A stretch of 64,000 nt of DNA from DATBGO01 sp036558005 (GCA_036558005.1 DATBGO010000138.1:1-64000); one strand, 5' to 3'; positions 34,319 through 43,710 are shown, numbered from the stretch's first letter. The notes: generated by a model from the sequence alone, not told the origin. A program made the numbers and translations.

Positions 34319-35458
34319 CTACGCGGCCGGCCTGAGGACCACCTTGGTGTAGCCCTCCACTCGCTGGTCGAACTTCTGGTACGCGCCAGGCGCCTGGTCG
34401 AGCGGCAGCTCATGGGAGACGACGAAGCTGGGCCTGGCCCGCCCGGCGCTGATCAGGTCGCGCAGCTGCCGGTTGTAGCGCTTGACGTTGCACTGCCCGG
34501 TGCCCAGCCGGAGCCCCTTCTCGAACAGCCGCCCGACGGCGACCTGCAGCATGCCGCGGGACGCGAACTCGTCCACCCCGCCGGGATCGGTGGGGACGTA
34601 TAGCCCGGGCACGCCGAGCATGCCGGTGGCCCGGACCGTGTCGATCAGCGAGTTCAGCACCACGGCCGGCTCTTCCCGGCCGCCCTGCTGCGCCTGCGCC
34701 TGGTACCCGACGGCGTCGACGCCCTTGTCGGTGCCCTCGCCGGCGAGCTGGTCCTTGATCTGCAAGGCCGGGCTGCCCTGCTGGAAGTTCACCGGGATGG
34801 CGCCGATCTGGGCCGCCTTGTCCAGCCGCTCGGGCACCCGGTCCACCACGAACACCTTCGCCGCGCCGCGGATCAGCGCGGAGTACGCGGCCATCAGCCC
34901 GACCGGTCCCGCGCCGTAGACGGCGACGGTCTCCCCCGGCGAGACCTGGGCCAGCTCGCAGCCGTGGTAGCCGGTGGGGAAGATGTCGGCCAGCAGCACG
35001 TAGTCGGCGTCACGCTCGGTCCCTGGCGGCAGCTTGAGGCAGTTGAAGTCGGCGAACGGCACCCGCAGCCGCTCGGCCTGCCCGCCGGGGTAGGGGCCCA
35101 TCGCGACGTAGCCGTAGGCCCCGCCGGCGAAGCCGGGGTTCACCGTCAGGCAGAACCCGGTGTAACCGGCCACGCAGTTCTTGCAGAACCCGCAGGCCAC
35201 GTTGAACGGCATCACCACCCGGTCGCCCGGCCGCAGCGTGACCACCCCCGCGCCGGTCTCCTCGACGGTGCCCAGGTTCTCGTGGCCGAACACCAGGCCC
35301 GGTTCCGCGGCCGTCCGGCCTTCATACATGTGCAGGTCAGAGCCGCAGATCGCGGTCGCGGCTATCCGGACGATCACGTCGCCGGGATGCTCGATCACCG
35401 GATCGGGCACGTTCTCGACGGCTACCTCGAATGGCCTCTTGTAGACGACGGCGCGCAT
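34319..35458 (-). CDS. Zinc-dependent alcohol dehydrogenase (formaldehyde-dehydrogenase-like)
   Basis: Medium-chain dehydrogenase of 379 residues. The catalytic zinc ligands (CGSDLHMYEG and GHENLGTVEETG) and the structural zinc cysteines (CGFCKNC with a later FCLTV) are present, followed by the Rossmann motif VAVYGAGPVGLMAA. The LADIFPTGYHGCELA segment and the insertion after the Rossmann fold resemble glutathione-independent formaldehyde dehydrogenases, but the true substrate is unknown. The ATG at 35458 follows GGGAGG. It is the first gene of the operon with GlcG-like and acyl-CoA dehydrogenase genes, and faces away from the LytTR regulator. Confidence 0.92.
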   Translation of the reverse strand: MRAVVYKRPFEVAVENVPDPVIEHPGDVIVRIAATAICGSDLHMYEGRTAAEPGLVFGHENLGTVEETGAGVVTLRPGDRVVMPFNVACGFCKNCVAGYTGFCLTVNPGFAGGAYGYVAMGPYPGGQAERLRVPFADFNCLKLPPGTERDADYVLLADIFPTGYHGCELAQVSPGETVAVYGAGPVGLMAAYSALIRGAAKVFVVDRVPERLDKAAQIGAIPVNFQQGSPALQIKDQLAGEGTDKGVDAVGYQAQAQQGGREEPAVVLNSLIDTVRATGMLGVPGLYVPTDPGGVDEFASRGMLQVAVGRLFEKGLRLGTGQCNVKRYNRQLRDLISAGRARPSFVVSHELPLDQAPGAYQKFDQRVEGYTKVVLRPAA

Positions 35459-35671
35459 GACGCGGCCTCCCTCCAGCCGTGCACCTGTCTGCTCATGCCG
35501 CAAGCCGCCCGGAGCGACCAGGCCCGGGCGGAGGGCACCCCCCTGGCGCTGGAAGAGGTGCTGAACTGCCATGATGGACAGAACGGGCCATCGGCTGTCG
35601 AGGGGTGCGCGGCAGGCGGCGCGAAACCCGGTGCGAACGGCGTCTGCCGCGCGGCGGGGGAGGCGCGGTCC

Positions 35672-37030
35672 ATGCGGGGGACATCGGCGTGGGAGGCGCG
35701 CGACTGGGCCACCGCGGACGCCTGGGAGCGCTTCACCACCGGGAACGACGTCGGCGATGCCATCGTGCGGCCGGAAATCCTGCGTTCCTGGCACCGGTGC
35801 CGGGACGACTACAAGATCGACCCGGCCCAGGCCTGCGCCCCGCCCGCCGACGACGACTGCGCGCACTCGCTGGCCAGCGCCCGGGTGGTCACCGAGCTGG
35901 GCAGCGTCGGCAGGTCGCTGGCCGCGGACGCCGAGGCGGCCGGCGGGCTGGTGGCGATCACCGACGGGGCGGGCCGGCTGCTGTCCGCAGTGGGCGACCG
36001 GGGCGCGCGCCGGCGGGGGGAGCAGAGCAACCTGGCGCCCTGGTCGGCCTGGTCGGAGCGGGCGGCCGGGACCAACGGGATGGGTACCGCGCTGGAGTAC
36101 CCCAGCGCGATCCTGGTCCGGCGCAGCGAGCACTGGTGCGAGGGGCTGCGGGACTGGTGCTGCGCGGGCATCACGATCAGGGACCCGGTGACCGGCAGCC
36201 CGCTCGCGGTGCTGGACGTGTCGTCCTGGCGCAAGCCGCTGCCGGACTCGGTCCTGCCGGCCCTGCGCCGGGCGGTGCGGGGAATCGAGCGGGAGCTGCA
36301 CGACTTGGCCGCGCGCGACGCCGCCGCCCTGGAGGCAGCGCTGGAGCGGGCCGACCGCCGCGGCGGCGGGCCGCTGGTCGCGCTGGACGCCGGCGGCGGG
36401 GTGGTCGCGGCCAGCGGCGGCGGGGAGCCGCTGACCGGAACCTGCTGCCCGGGCCTGTCCGGTGGTGCCGCGCTGGCCGAGCTCGCCCGGCGGGGGGTGG
36501 CCAGGGCCAGGGCGGACCGGTCCTGGGTGGGCTTCGCCGAGCCGTTCCTCCAGGCCGGCGGTGACGTCGTGCCGCTCACCATCCGGCCGGTCATCACCGG
36601 CAACCGGGTGATCGGCGTGCTGGCCGCTCCCGGGGAGTCCGAGGGCGAGCAGCTCAGCGTCCCGGCCGTCCCGGCCAGGCCGCCCGGCGGGCCGCCGCGG
36701 CGGGTGCTCGCGGTGCAGGGCAGCCGGCTGATCATGCTGCACCCGCAGCAGGTGCTGTTCGCCGAGGCGGAGCAGAACACCGTCTGGCTGACCACCGACC
36801 GCGGCCGGCTCCGGGCCCGCGAGCGGGTGCTGGCCCGGCTCGAGGCGGAGCTGAGCGGCAGCGGCTTCGTCCGGGTGCACCGCCACTTCGTGGTGAACGC
36901 GCAGCGGGTGCGGGAGATCACCCGCGGGTTCCGCGGCCAGCTGGCGCTGGTGATGGACCCCGGCTGCGGCAGGCTGGTGCCGGTTTCCCGGCGCCGCGGC
37001 GCGGCGGTGCGCCGGGCGCTGGCCCGGTGA
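35672..37030 (+). CDS. GAF-domain LytTR transcriptional regulator
   Basis: A 452-residue regulator. The N-terminal ~200 residues resemble the AcoR-type sensor region (RPEILRSWHRCRDDYKIDP, then a GAF-like domain with SERAAGTNGMGTALEYPSAILVRRSEHW). The C-terminal ~100 residues (from ~350) are a LytTR DNA-binding domain (LHPQQVLFAEAEQNTVWLTT, RVHRHFVVNAQRVREI). AcoR proteins normally end in AAA+ and Fis domains, so the LytTR ending is a swap. The ATG is behind GGGGGAGG at 9 bp spacing. It is divergent from the zinc dehydrogenase operon across 213 bp and is the natural candidate to control it in response to a small metabolite. Confidence 0.85.
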   Translation: MRGTSAWEARDWATADAWERFTTGNDVGDAIVRPEILRSWHRCRDDYKIDPAQACAPPADDDCAHSLASARVVTELGSVGRSLAADAEAAGGLVAITDGAGRLLSAVGDRGARRRGEQSNLAPWSAWSERAAGTNGMGTALEYPSAILVRRSEHWCEGLRDWCCAGITIRDPVTGSPLAVLDVSSWRKPLPDSVLPALRRAVRGIERELHDLAARDAAALEAALERADRRGGGPLVALDAGGGVVAASGGGEPLTGTCCPGLSGGAALAELARRGVARARADRSWVGFAEPFLQAGGDVVPLTIRPVITGNRVIGVLAAPGESEGEQLSVPAVPARPPGGPPRRVLAVQGSRLIMLHPQQVLFAEAEQNTVWLTTDRGRLRARERVLARLEAELSGSGFVRVHRHFVVNAQRVREITRGFRGQLALVMDPGCGRLVPVSRRRGAAVRRALAR

Positions 37031-37169
37031 CCCGAAACCCGGACCACATCATCCGAATCATTGCCGGCTCGTGCCGTAAAACGGGCGGCGTGATAACTTC
37101 CTCGCGGCATTCAGGCCAGAGCGCCAGGTTCCGCACGGTAAACCGCGCTCCCGCACGAGAGGGTCTCAC

Positions 37170-37709
37170 ATGCGCCTCCCGAAGTTACCAGCCGCCATCG
37201 CGTGCCTGGCAGTCATCGCCGCCGGAACGATCGTGGCCGCCGCACCCGCGGCCGGCGCCGGGGTAGTTGACGCCCAGTGCGAGGGCATTACCACCATCCA
37301 GTACAGCCCCGGCCTGACCGGCACGACCCAGACCGTCACCATCACGGCAGCCAACAGCTACCCGACCTGCCTCTCGCTCGCCGACCTGACGATCTCCTCC
37401 GCCGAGGGCACCGTGCAGCCGCTGACCGGGCCCGACGACTGCGTGCCGCTGATCACCTCGCCGATCACCGTCACCGAGACCTGGAGCAACGGCCAGACCT
37501 CCACGATGGGCCTGAGCGTCATCGACATCTCCACCGAGGTGTCGGCGGAGGTCTTGACCGCCACCGGGTCCGTGACCAGCGGCGAGTTCGCCGGCGACAC
37601 CGTGGTGAACGTCATCACCATCGAACTCACCGACCTGGGCGGCTGCGACAATCCCGGCGGGCTGACCGAGCTGTCGGGGGTGTCCACACTCACCCTCACC
37701 AGCGAGTGA
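37170..37709 (+). CDS. Secreted hypothetical protein
   Basis: A 179-residue protein with a clear signal peptide (residues 1-29, AAAPAAGAG cleavage). The mature part is rich in Thr, Ser and Val with alternating strands (TQTVTITAANSYPTC) and four cysteines (QCEGI, YPTCLS, DDCVPL, GGCDNP) that could form two disulfides. I do not recognise a family; it looks like a small beta-sandwich cell-surface or secreted protein. It has an AGAGGG site before the ATG and stands alone between regulators. Confidence 0.7.
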   Translation: MRLPKLPAAIACLAVIAAGTIVAAAPAAGAGVVDAQCEGITTIQYSPGLTGTTQTVTITAANSYPTCLSLADLTISSAEGTVQPLTGPDDCVPLITSPITVTETWSNGQTSTMGLSVIDISTEVSAEVLTATGSVTSGEFAGDTVVNVITIELTDLGGCDNPGGLTELSGVSTLTLTSE

Positions 37710-37785
37710 AGGATCCGGCAGGATGCCATTCCTGGCCCTTGCCGCACCAGCGCGATGGGGTGAGCCCGGCCGGTCCCGGCCGCGG

Positions 37786-40080
37786 TCACCGGCTGACCGC
37801 GGCGAGCATCGGGCTGAGACCGCGCAGGTACCCCTCCCCGTCGGCGTCGATACCGGCGCTGAACGTGTCGTCGCCGGCCACCAGCCCGTCGACGTGCAGC
37901 CGCTGGCCGGCCCCGTCCGGCCGGGCCGGCGGCGGGGCGATGCTGACCCGCCCGCCCGGCACGTCCGCGTCGAGCCCGAGCAGCGCCTGCACCAGCGCGC
38001 CGGCGGCCGCCGCGGCCCAGGCCTGCGGGCGGCAGGAGGCCGGGTAGGGGGACGGCCAGGGCACCAGGGCGCGGGCGTCGCCGCCGAACAGCTCGGGCAG
38101 CCGCCAGCCGAACTCGCCCGCGGCGTCCAGCAGCTCGCCGGCCAGCCGCGCCGCCTGGGCCGGGTGGCCGCTGACGGCCAGGCCGCGGATCACGATCGCG
38201 GTGTCGTGGCTCCACACTGAGCCGCAGTGGTAGCTCAGCGGGTTGTAGCCGCCGCTGTCGGCCGACATGGTGCGCAGCCCGTAGCCCGAATCCATGTCCG
38301 GCCCGGCCAGCCGGGCCGCGGCCCGGCTCTCCTCTGCCGGGGTGAGCAGGCCGGTGCCGAGCAGATGGCCGATGTTGCTGGTGAGCGAGTCCACCGGCCG
38401 CTTCGCCGCGTCCAGGGCGAGCGCCGGGTAGGCGCCGGCCGGGCCGTTTACCCAGAACGCGGACCGGAACGCGGCGGCCAGCTGAGCCGCCCACGACCGC
38501 CACTGCCCAGCGCCCGGCTCGCCGAGCGCTTCCAGCAGGTCAGCGCCCCGGCTGGCCGCCTCGTAGGCGTACCCCTGCACCTCGCACAGTGCCACCGGCG
38601 GCGCCGCGATCTGGCCGCTGGCGAACCTGATGGCGTCGCCGGAGTCCTTCCAGCCCTGGTTGGCCAGGCCATGCCCGCTCTGGTCGATGTACTCGAGGAA
38701 GCCGTCGCCGTCGGCGTCGCCGTAGTCCCGCAGGCAGGCCAGCGCGGCGGTCAGGCTGGGCAGCAGCTCGCGCACCTGGGCGGCGGGCATGCCCCAGCGC
38801 CACGCGTCGTGCAGCAGGCAGACCCACAGCGGGGTGGCGTCGATGGTGCCGTAGTACAGCGGCGGCAGTCCGCCGGCCGCCTGGCGGCCCGCGGTGCGCA
38901 GCTCATGCGGGATCTTCCCGGGCGCCTCACCGGTCTCGCCGTTGACCTGGGTGCCCTGCAGGGCGGCCAGCGCCCGCAGTGTCCCGGCCGCGAGCCGCCA
39001 GCCGAACGGCAGCATCAGCCGGGCCGCCCAGATGCTGTCGCGCCCGAACAAGGTCAGGTACCACGGCGCGCCGCCGGCCAGGAAGACGTCACCGGGCGAC
39101 CGGGCGGTGGCCATCCGCAGGGCGCTGGCATCGGGCAGCGCCCTGGCCAGCAGCCTGCCCAGCCGGGGATCGTCGCCCCCGGCCCGCACCCCTGACCACG
39201 AGGTGGCCCGTGCTGCCAGGTCAGCGGCGGCGGTCACGACGGCGGCCGGGTCCCGCACGGTGATCTCCCAGCCGACTTCGGCCCGGCCCCTCGGGCCCAG
39301 CCGGACCGGCCAGCGCAGCAGCGCCGTCCGGCCGTGGTCCGCCGTCGTGGCGGCCGCGCCGGGCGCGCTCAGCCGTACCCGCAGCGGCCCGTCTCCCCAG
39401 GCCAGCTCGGCGCTGTCAGCGACCGGGTGGCCGCCCGCGGGGTGGCCGCCCGAATCCTGCCCCTCCGGGTCTGGGCCGTCCGGGTCCTGCCCGTCCGGGT
39501 CCTGCCCGTGCTGGTCCTGCCCGTGCTGGGCCTGCCCGTGCTGGGCCTGCCCGGCCCCGGCCTGTCCGTTCGGGGGCTGCCTGCCGGGGGCCTGCCCGCC
39601 TGGCGCCGCGCCGCTGCCGCCGGTCAGCACCGTGATCCTGGCTGGATGCTGGCCCGCGAGCCCGGCCTGCCCCGCCTTGATCACGCCGATGCCCGCCAGG
39701 TCAGCGGCCAGCCGCACGGTCAGCTCCGTGCTGACCGGCGCGCCGGCCGCGGAGATCACCCTGATCCGCTCGCGTACCTGGCCGGGACTGACCACCCGCT
39801 CCCGCTCGATCCGGACGGTCGGGTCGGGAATGTCCTCGCCGAGCTGCCTGGCCGCACTGATGAACAGGGCCCGGCCCGCGCCCAGCAGCCCGCTGCTGAC
39901 CGGGGCCGGCTCGGCGCCGCCCACCTCGAGCACGACAGCCGACAGCACCCGGGCGTCCGCGTGCAGCACGCCCTGCGCGCCGCGGGGGCGGATCTGCCCG
40001 CTGTGCTCGCTGAGCGCGACGGTCGGCGCGCCCAGCACCGTGACGAGCTCGTGCAGCCACGGCTGGGCTGAGGCTGACAT
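37786..40080 (-). CDS. Glycogen debranching enzyme / amylo-alpha-1,6-glucosidase-like protein
   Basis: A 764-residue glycosidase-like protein. The N-terminal third is a beta-rich domain of the glycogen-debranching N-terminal type. The catalytic part is an (alpha/alpha)6 barrel with TLFGRDSIWAARLM near residue 345, GKIPHELR, GTIDATPLWV and GLANQGWKDSGDAIR near 470. These are hallmarks of the family. A low-complexity insert (residues ~165-230, QHGQDPDGQ repeats) interrupts the N-terminal domain. The ATG follows a GGAGAGCGAGGGG stretch. It is divergent from the LacI regulator with candidate operators between them, so it is probably part of the same sugar regulon as the ABC transporter. Confidence 0.85.
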   Translation of the reverse strand: MSASAQPWLHELVTVLGAPTVALSEHSGQIRPRGAQGVLHADARVLSAVVLEVGGAEPAPVSSGLLGAGRALFISAARQLGEDIPDPTVRIERERVVSPGQVRERIRVISAAGAPVSTELTVRLAADLAGIGVIKAGQAGLAGQHPARITVLTGGSGAAPGGQAPGRQPPNGQAGAGQAQHGQAQHGQDQHGQDPDGQDPDGPDPEGQDSGGHPAGGHPVADSAELAWGDGPLRVRLSAPGAAATTADHGRTALLRWPVRLGPRGRAEVGWEITVRDPAAVVTAAADLAARATSWSGVRAGGDDPRLGRLLARALPDASALRMATARSPGDVFLAGGAPWYLTLFGRDSIWAARLMLPFGWRLAAGTLRALAALQGTQVNGETGEAPGKIPHELRTAGRQAAGGLPPLYYGTIDATPLWVCLLHDAWRWGMPAAQVRELLPSLTAALACLRDYGDADGDGFLEYIDQSGHGLANQGWKDSGDAIRFASGQIAAPPVALCEVQGYAYEAASRGADLLEALGEPGAGQWRSWAAQLAAAFRSAFWVNGPAGAYPALALDAAKRPVDSLTSNIGHLLGTGLLTPAEESRAAARLAGPDMDSGYGLRTMSADSGGYNPLSYHCGSVWSHDTAIVIRGLAVSGHPAQAARLAGELLDAAGEFGWRLPELFGGDARALVPWPSPYPASCRPQAWAAAAAGALVQALLGLDADVPGGRVSIAPPPARPDGAGQRLHVDGLVAGDDTFSAGIDADGEGYLRGLSPMLAAVSR
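39460..39584. repeat. 15-bp minisatellite in the debranching enzyme gene
   Basis: About eight copies of a 15-bp unit (variants of gtcctgcccgtccgg and gtcctgcccgtgctg) encode QDPDG, QDQHG and QAQHG-type pentapeptides in the linker insert. Confidence 0.8.
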
Positions 40081-40160
40081 GCATCCCCTCGCTCTCCTGC
40101 GTGGTTACCGGCCGTGACCGGTACTTGACATGCGCCCGGACAAAGTCCACGATAACACTA

Positions 40161-40190
40161 ATTTGAACGCTCAAATGGAACGCTCAAACC
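40161..40190. promoter_or_regulatory. LacI-type operator pair between the debranching enzyme and regulator genes
   Basis: ATTTGA-ACGC-TCAAAT (40161-40176) is a perfect inverted repeat of the LacI-operator kind. A second copy of GAACGCTCAAA starts 13 bp later (40178-40188), forming an overlapping, weaker site. They lie in the 152-bp divergent region, 43-72 bp before the lacI-type GTG start. Confidence 0.7.
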
Positions 40191-40232
40191 GACAACCAGG
40201 GTCTTTTCCCCAGCCCGGCAGGGAAGCTTTCA

Positions 40233-41264
40233 GTGGGTGATCCCAAGGTGTGGATGCAGCAGCGCCCCACCCTGGAGACCGTCGCCGCGGCCGCGGCGGT
40301 GTCCCGGCAGACCGTCTCCAACGTGCTGAACGCGCCGCACCTGGTCCGGCCGTCCACCAGGGAACGGGTGGAGGCGGTCATCGCCGCGACCGGCTACCGG
40401 CCGGTGAAGGCGGCGCAGACGCTGCGCACCCGGCGGTCGCACCTGATCGCCGTGGGCGTGCCCACTCCCGGCGAGGGCCGGGGGGAAGTACTGGACCGGT
40501 TCCTGCACGCCCTGGCCGAGCAGGCGCAGCAGCGCGGCTACCGCATTCTGCTGTTCACCGCGGGTGACGACGGCGCCGAGGTCGGCGTCTACAGCGCCCT
40601 GCTGAGCGAGTACGACCTGGACGCGTTCGTGGTCACCGGGACGCACACCGCCGACCGCCGGACCGCCTGGCTGGCCCGCGAGCACGTGCCGTTCGTGACC
40701 TTCGGCCGGCCCTGGGGCAGCGCCGCCCGGCATTCCTGGGTGGACGTGGACGGTGCCAGCGGGGTGCGGGCCGCCACCGGTCACCTGATCGCCGCCGGGC
40801 ATCAGCGGATCGCCTTCCTGGGCTGGCCAGACGGCTCCGGGGTGGGCGACGACCGCAGGTCCGGCTGGGAGCAGGCCTGCCAGGCGGCCGGGCTGGACAC
40901 CGGCGGGCTGGCCCGGCAGATCCTGGACGGCCTGGCCACCGGCCGGGCCGCGTGCGCCGCGCTGCTGGCGCTGCCGGCCCCGCCGACCGCGTTCGTCTGC
41001 GTCAGCGACCACATCGCCCTGGGCGCCTGGACCGAGCTCACCTCGCGCGGCCTGATGCCCGGCAAGGACGTGGCCGTGACCGGCTTCGACGACTCGGCCG
41101 CCGCCGCGGTGACCGGGCTCACCACGATCGCCCAGCCGCTGGCCGAGGTCGCCAGGGCCTGCCTTGACTCGCTGCACAAGCTGCTGGCCGCCGCCGGCGG
41201 CCGGCCCCGCGCGCACGACCGCGTGCTGCTCGAGCCCCGGCTCGTGCTCCGCAGTTCCGCATAG
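40233..41264 (+). CDS. LacI family transcriptional regulator
   Basis: A 343-residue sugar-responsive repressor. The N-terminal HTH (PTLETVAAAAAVSRQTVSNVLN) and hinge helix (RPSTRERVEAVIAATGYRPVKAAQTLR) are complete, followed by a periplasmic-binding-protein-like domain (LIAVGVPTPGEG, DAFVVTGT, DVAVTGFDDSAAA). The GTG at 40233 has GGGAAGC upstream. Candidate operators lie just before it, so autoregulation together with the divergent debranching gene is likely. The ABC transporter starts 80 bp downstream on the same strand and is the expected main target. Confidence 0.93.
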   Translation: MGDPKVWMQQRPTLETVAAAAAVSRQTVSNVLNAPHLVRPSTRERVEAVIAATGYRPVKAAQTLRTRRSHLIAVGVPTPGEGRGEVLDRFLHALAEQAQQRGYRILLFTAGDDGAEVGVYSALLSEYDLDAFVVTGTHTADRRTAWLAREHVPFVTFGRPWGSAARHSWVDVDGASGVRAATGHLIAAGHQRIAFLGWPDGSGVGDDRRSGWEQACQAAGLDTGGLARQILDGLATGRAACAALLALPAPPTAFVCVSDHIALGAWTELTSRGLMPGKDVAVTGFDDSAAAAVTGLTTIAQPLAEVARACLDSLHKLLAAAGGRPRAHDRVLLEPRLVLRSSA

Positions 41265-41344
41265 CCCGGCAACTCTGGCCACTTACCGGGACACCCGCAT
41301 CATCAGCCCGGCCCCCGAGGCCCCGAGAAGAACCGGAAAGACAG

Positions 41345-42598
41345 ATGAGGACCAAGCAACTCAAGTTCGCAGCAGCCGTCATCACGGCCGGCCTGCTCAC
41401 CCTCGCCACCGCTTGCGGCTCCAGCGGCGGCGGCGGCAGCACCAAGGCGGCATCCGCCAAGCCCAACAAGACACCGCTGACCCTGATGTTCGGCTCCAGC
41501 GGGCCGGCCGAGACCAGAGCGGTCCAGGCGGCAGCCGCCGCGTACACCAAGGAGAGCGGGATCAAGGTCAAGGTGGTGGCCGCCTCCAACCTGACCCAGC
41601 AGCTCGCCCAGGGCTTCGCCGGCGGGCAGCCGCCGGATGTGTTCTACCTCGACCCCGGCAGCTTCCAGAACTACGCCAAGCAAGGCGCGCTGGCCTCCTA
41701 CCCGCAGCAGCTGCCGAACTCAGGCGGCTTCTACCCGGCGCTGCGCTCTTCCTTTACCTATCAGGGGAAGTTCGAGTGCGAGCCGAAGGACGCCAGCACC
41801 CTGGCCCTCTACATCAACTCCCATGACTGGCAGCAGGCGGGCCTGACCAGCGCCGACATCCCGACGAACTGGAGCCAGCTGGCCACGGTGTCGAAGAAGC
41901 TGACCACCGCGAAGACCACCGGCCTGGTGCTCGACCAGACCCATTCGGGCATCGATGAGTTCCTCTACCAGAACGGCGGCAGCGTCGTCGGCGGCGGCGG
42001 AAAGGTCGACCTGGACAGCCCGCAGAACGTGCAGGCGCTCAGCTTCCTCAAGGGCATGATGACCCAGGGCGTCATGAAGTTCCCCTCCCAGCTGGACTCG
42101 GGCTGGAGCGGCCAGGCGTTCGGCGAGAACAAGGCCGCGATGGCGATCGTCGGCAACTGGGTGGTCGGCGCTATGCAGAGCGACTACCCGGGCATCAAGT
42201 ACCAGGTCGCGACGCTGCCGGCCGGCCCGACAGGGACCAAGGCCACGCTGGCGTTCACCAACTGCTGGGGCATCCCTGGCACCTCGAAGAACCCGGCCGG
42301 CGCGATGGACTTCGTGAAGTTCCTGACCACGCCGCAGCAGCAGATGGCCTTCTCCAAGGCGTTCGGCGTCATCCCGTCGCTGCAGTCGCTGCAGTCGCAG
42401 TGGCAGCAGGACTTCCCGGCGCTGGCCGTGCACACCCAGGAGCTGCCGTACGCGCACCCCGACATCGCCCTGCCCAACGACGCCCAGGCGCTGTCCGCGT
42501 TCGACTCCGCCCTGGCCCAGCTGAAGACCAGCAGCCCGGCCACGATCCTGTCGACCGCGCAGCGCAACCTCCAGGCCGTAGCCGGGCCGGCGCACTGA
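41345..42598 (+). CDS. ABC transporter substrate-binding lipoprotein (sugar, CUT1 type)
   Basis: Captures a sugar or oligosaccharide outside the cell and delivers it to the permease pair. Residues 1-24 are a lipoprotein signal with lipobox LATAC, followed by a Gly/Ser linker. The mature part is a family-1-type binding protein (LTLMFGSSGPAETRAVQAAAAAYTKESGIKVKV, PPDVFYLDPG, GENKAAMAIVGNWVVGAM). Length 417 is normal. It is the first structural gene after the LacI regulator and is followed within 5 bp by the first permease. The sugar cannot be named from sequence, but the debranching enzyme hints at an alpha-glucan product. Confidence 0.92.
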   Translation: MRTKQLKFAAAVITAGLLTLATACGSSGGGGSTKAASAKPNKTPLTLMFGSSGPAETRAVQAAAAAYTKESGIKVKVVAASNLTQQLAQGFAGGQPPDVFYLDPGSFQNYAKQGALASYPQQLPNSGGFYPALRSSFTYQGKFECEPKDASTLALYINSHDWQQAGLTSADIPTNWSQLATVSKKLTTAKTTGLVLDQTHSGIDEFLYQNGGSVVGGGGKVDLDSPQNVQALSFLKGMMTQGVMKFPSQLDSGWSGQAFGENKAAMAIVGNWVVGAMQSDYPGIKYQVATLPAGPTGTKATLAFTNCWGIPGTSKNPAGAMDFVKFLTTPQQQMAFSKAFGVIPSLQSLQSQWQQDFPALAVHTQELPYAHPDIALPNDAQALSAFDSALAQLKTSSPATILSTAQRNLQAVAGPAH

Positions 42599-42603
42599 CG
42601 CTA

Positions 42604-43710
42604 GTGACCATTCCCGCTCTGCTGACCCGGCGCGCCCCTGCCACCCAGCGGGCGCGCCGGGGCGGCGGCGTGGCCCGCCGCCGGGAGGCCGCCGCGGGCT
42701 GGCTGTTCAGCGCGCCGGCGGTGATCTTGCTGATCGTGTTCCTGGTGGTGCCGATCGTGATGGCGGCCTGGGTCAGCCTCAGCGACTGGGGCGGCATCGG
42801 CAGCCCGTTCTCGGCCGGGGTGAAATCCGTCGGGCTGGCGAACTACAAGGCGCTGCTGACCGAGCCAGGGCTGCCCCAGCTCGACCTGGCGCAGAGCCTG
42901 CGGGACAACGTCTACTACGTGGTGCTGGTGGTGCCGGCCCAGACCGCGCTCGCCCTGTCGCTGGCGATCCTGGTCAGCCGCAGGGCGCTGCGCGGCCGCG
43001 GCTTCTTCCGCACCGCCTTCTACTTCCCCTCGGTGACCAGCTCGGTCGCCGTCTCGATCGTGTTCCTGTTCCTGTTCGCCGACGCTGGCGTGGTGAACGG
43101 CCTGGTCGGCGCGCTGGGCGCACACGGGCCGAACTGGTTCAGCGACCCGGACGGGCTGCTGCACCTCATCCTGCGCGGCCTGGGAGTGACCAGGGCACCG
43201 GGGCTGCTAGCCGCGCACGGCTTCCTCGGGATGTCGTGGTGGGACTGGCTGGCCGGGCCGAGCGTGGCGATGATGGTGCTGATCATCCTGGCCATCTGGA
43301 CCACGGCGGGCACCTTCATGCTGCTGTTCCTGCCCGCGCTGTACAGCATCTCCGGGGACATCGAGGAAGCCGCGATCGTGGACGGTGCGGGTGGCTGGAC
43401 CCGGTTGTGGCGGATCACCCTCCCGCTGATCAGGCCGGCCCTGTTCCTGGTGCTCACCCTCGGCCTGATCGCCACCTGGGAGGTCTTCGACCAGGTCTTC
43501 CTGATCTCGCAGGGCAACCCGGCCGAGACCACGCTCACCCCCGCCTACCTCGCCTACCAGGTCTCGTTCAGCAACCAGCAGTGGGGCCAGGGGGCGGCGA
43601 TCGCGTTCATCCTGTTCGCCATCATCATCGTGCTCACCGTGCTGCAACGGCTGGTGCTGCGCGAGCGCACCGCCGGTGCCGGCCTGGTGAGCCGCTGGCG
43701 GCAGCGATGA
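42604..43710 (+). CDS. Sugar ABC transporter permease (MalF-like)
   Basis: A 368-residue inner-membrane permease with about six to seven helices. The ATPase-contact EAA loop is visible as EEAAIVDGAGGWTRLWRITLPLIRP. The GTG at 42604 is chosen because it follows the binding-protein stop by five bases; the frame is also open further back through the preceding gene. The end overlaps the next permease start by four bases (ATGA). No ATPase gene is present in the window, so it probably relies on a shared MsiK-type ATPase encoded elsewhere. Confidence 0.9.
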   Translation: MTIPALLTRRAPATQRARRGGGVARRREAAAGWLFSAPAVILLIVFLVVPIVMAAWVSLSDWGGIGSPFSAGVKSVGLANYKALLTEPGLPQLDLAQSLRDNVYYVVLVVPAQTALALSLAILVSRRALRGRGFFRTAFYFPSVTSSVAVSIVFLFLFADAGVVNGLVGALGAHGPNWFSDPDGLLHLILRGLGVTRAPGLLAAHGFLGMSWWDWLAGPSVAMMVLIILAIWTTAGTFMLLFLPALYSISGDIEEAAIVDGAGGWTRLWRITLPLIRPALFLVLTLGLIATWEVFDQVFLISQGNPAETTLTPAYLAYQVSFSNQQWGQGAAIAFILFAIIIVLTVLQRLVLRERTAGAGLVSRWRQR

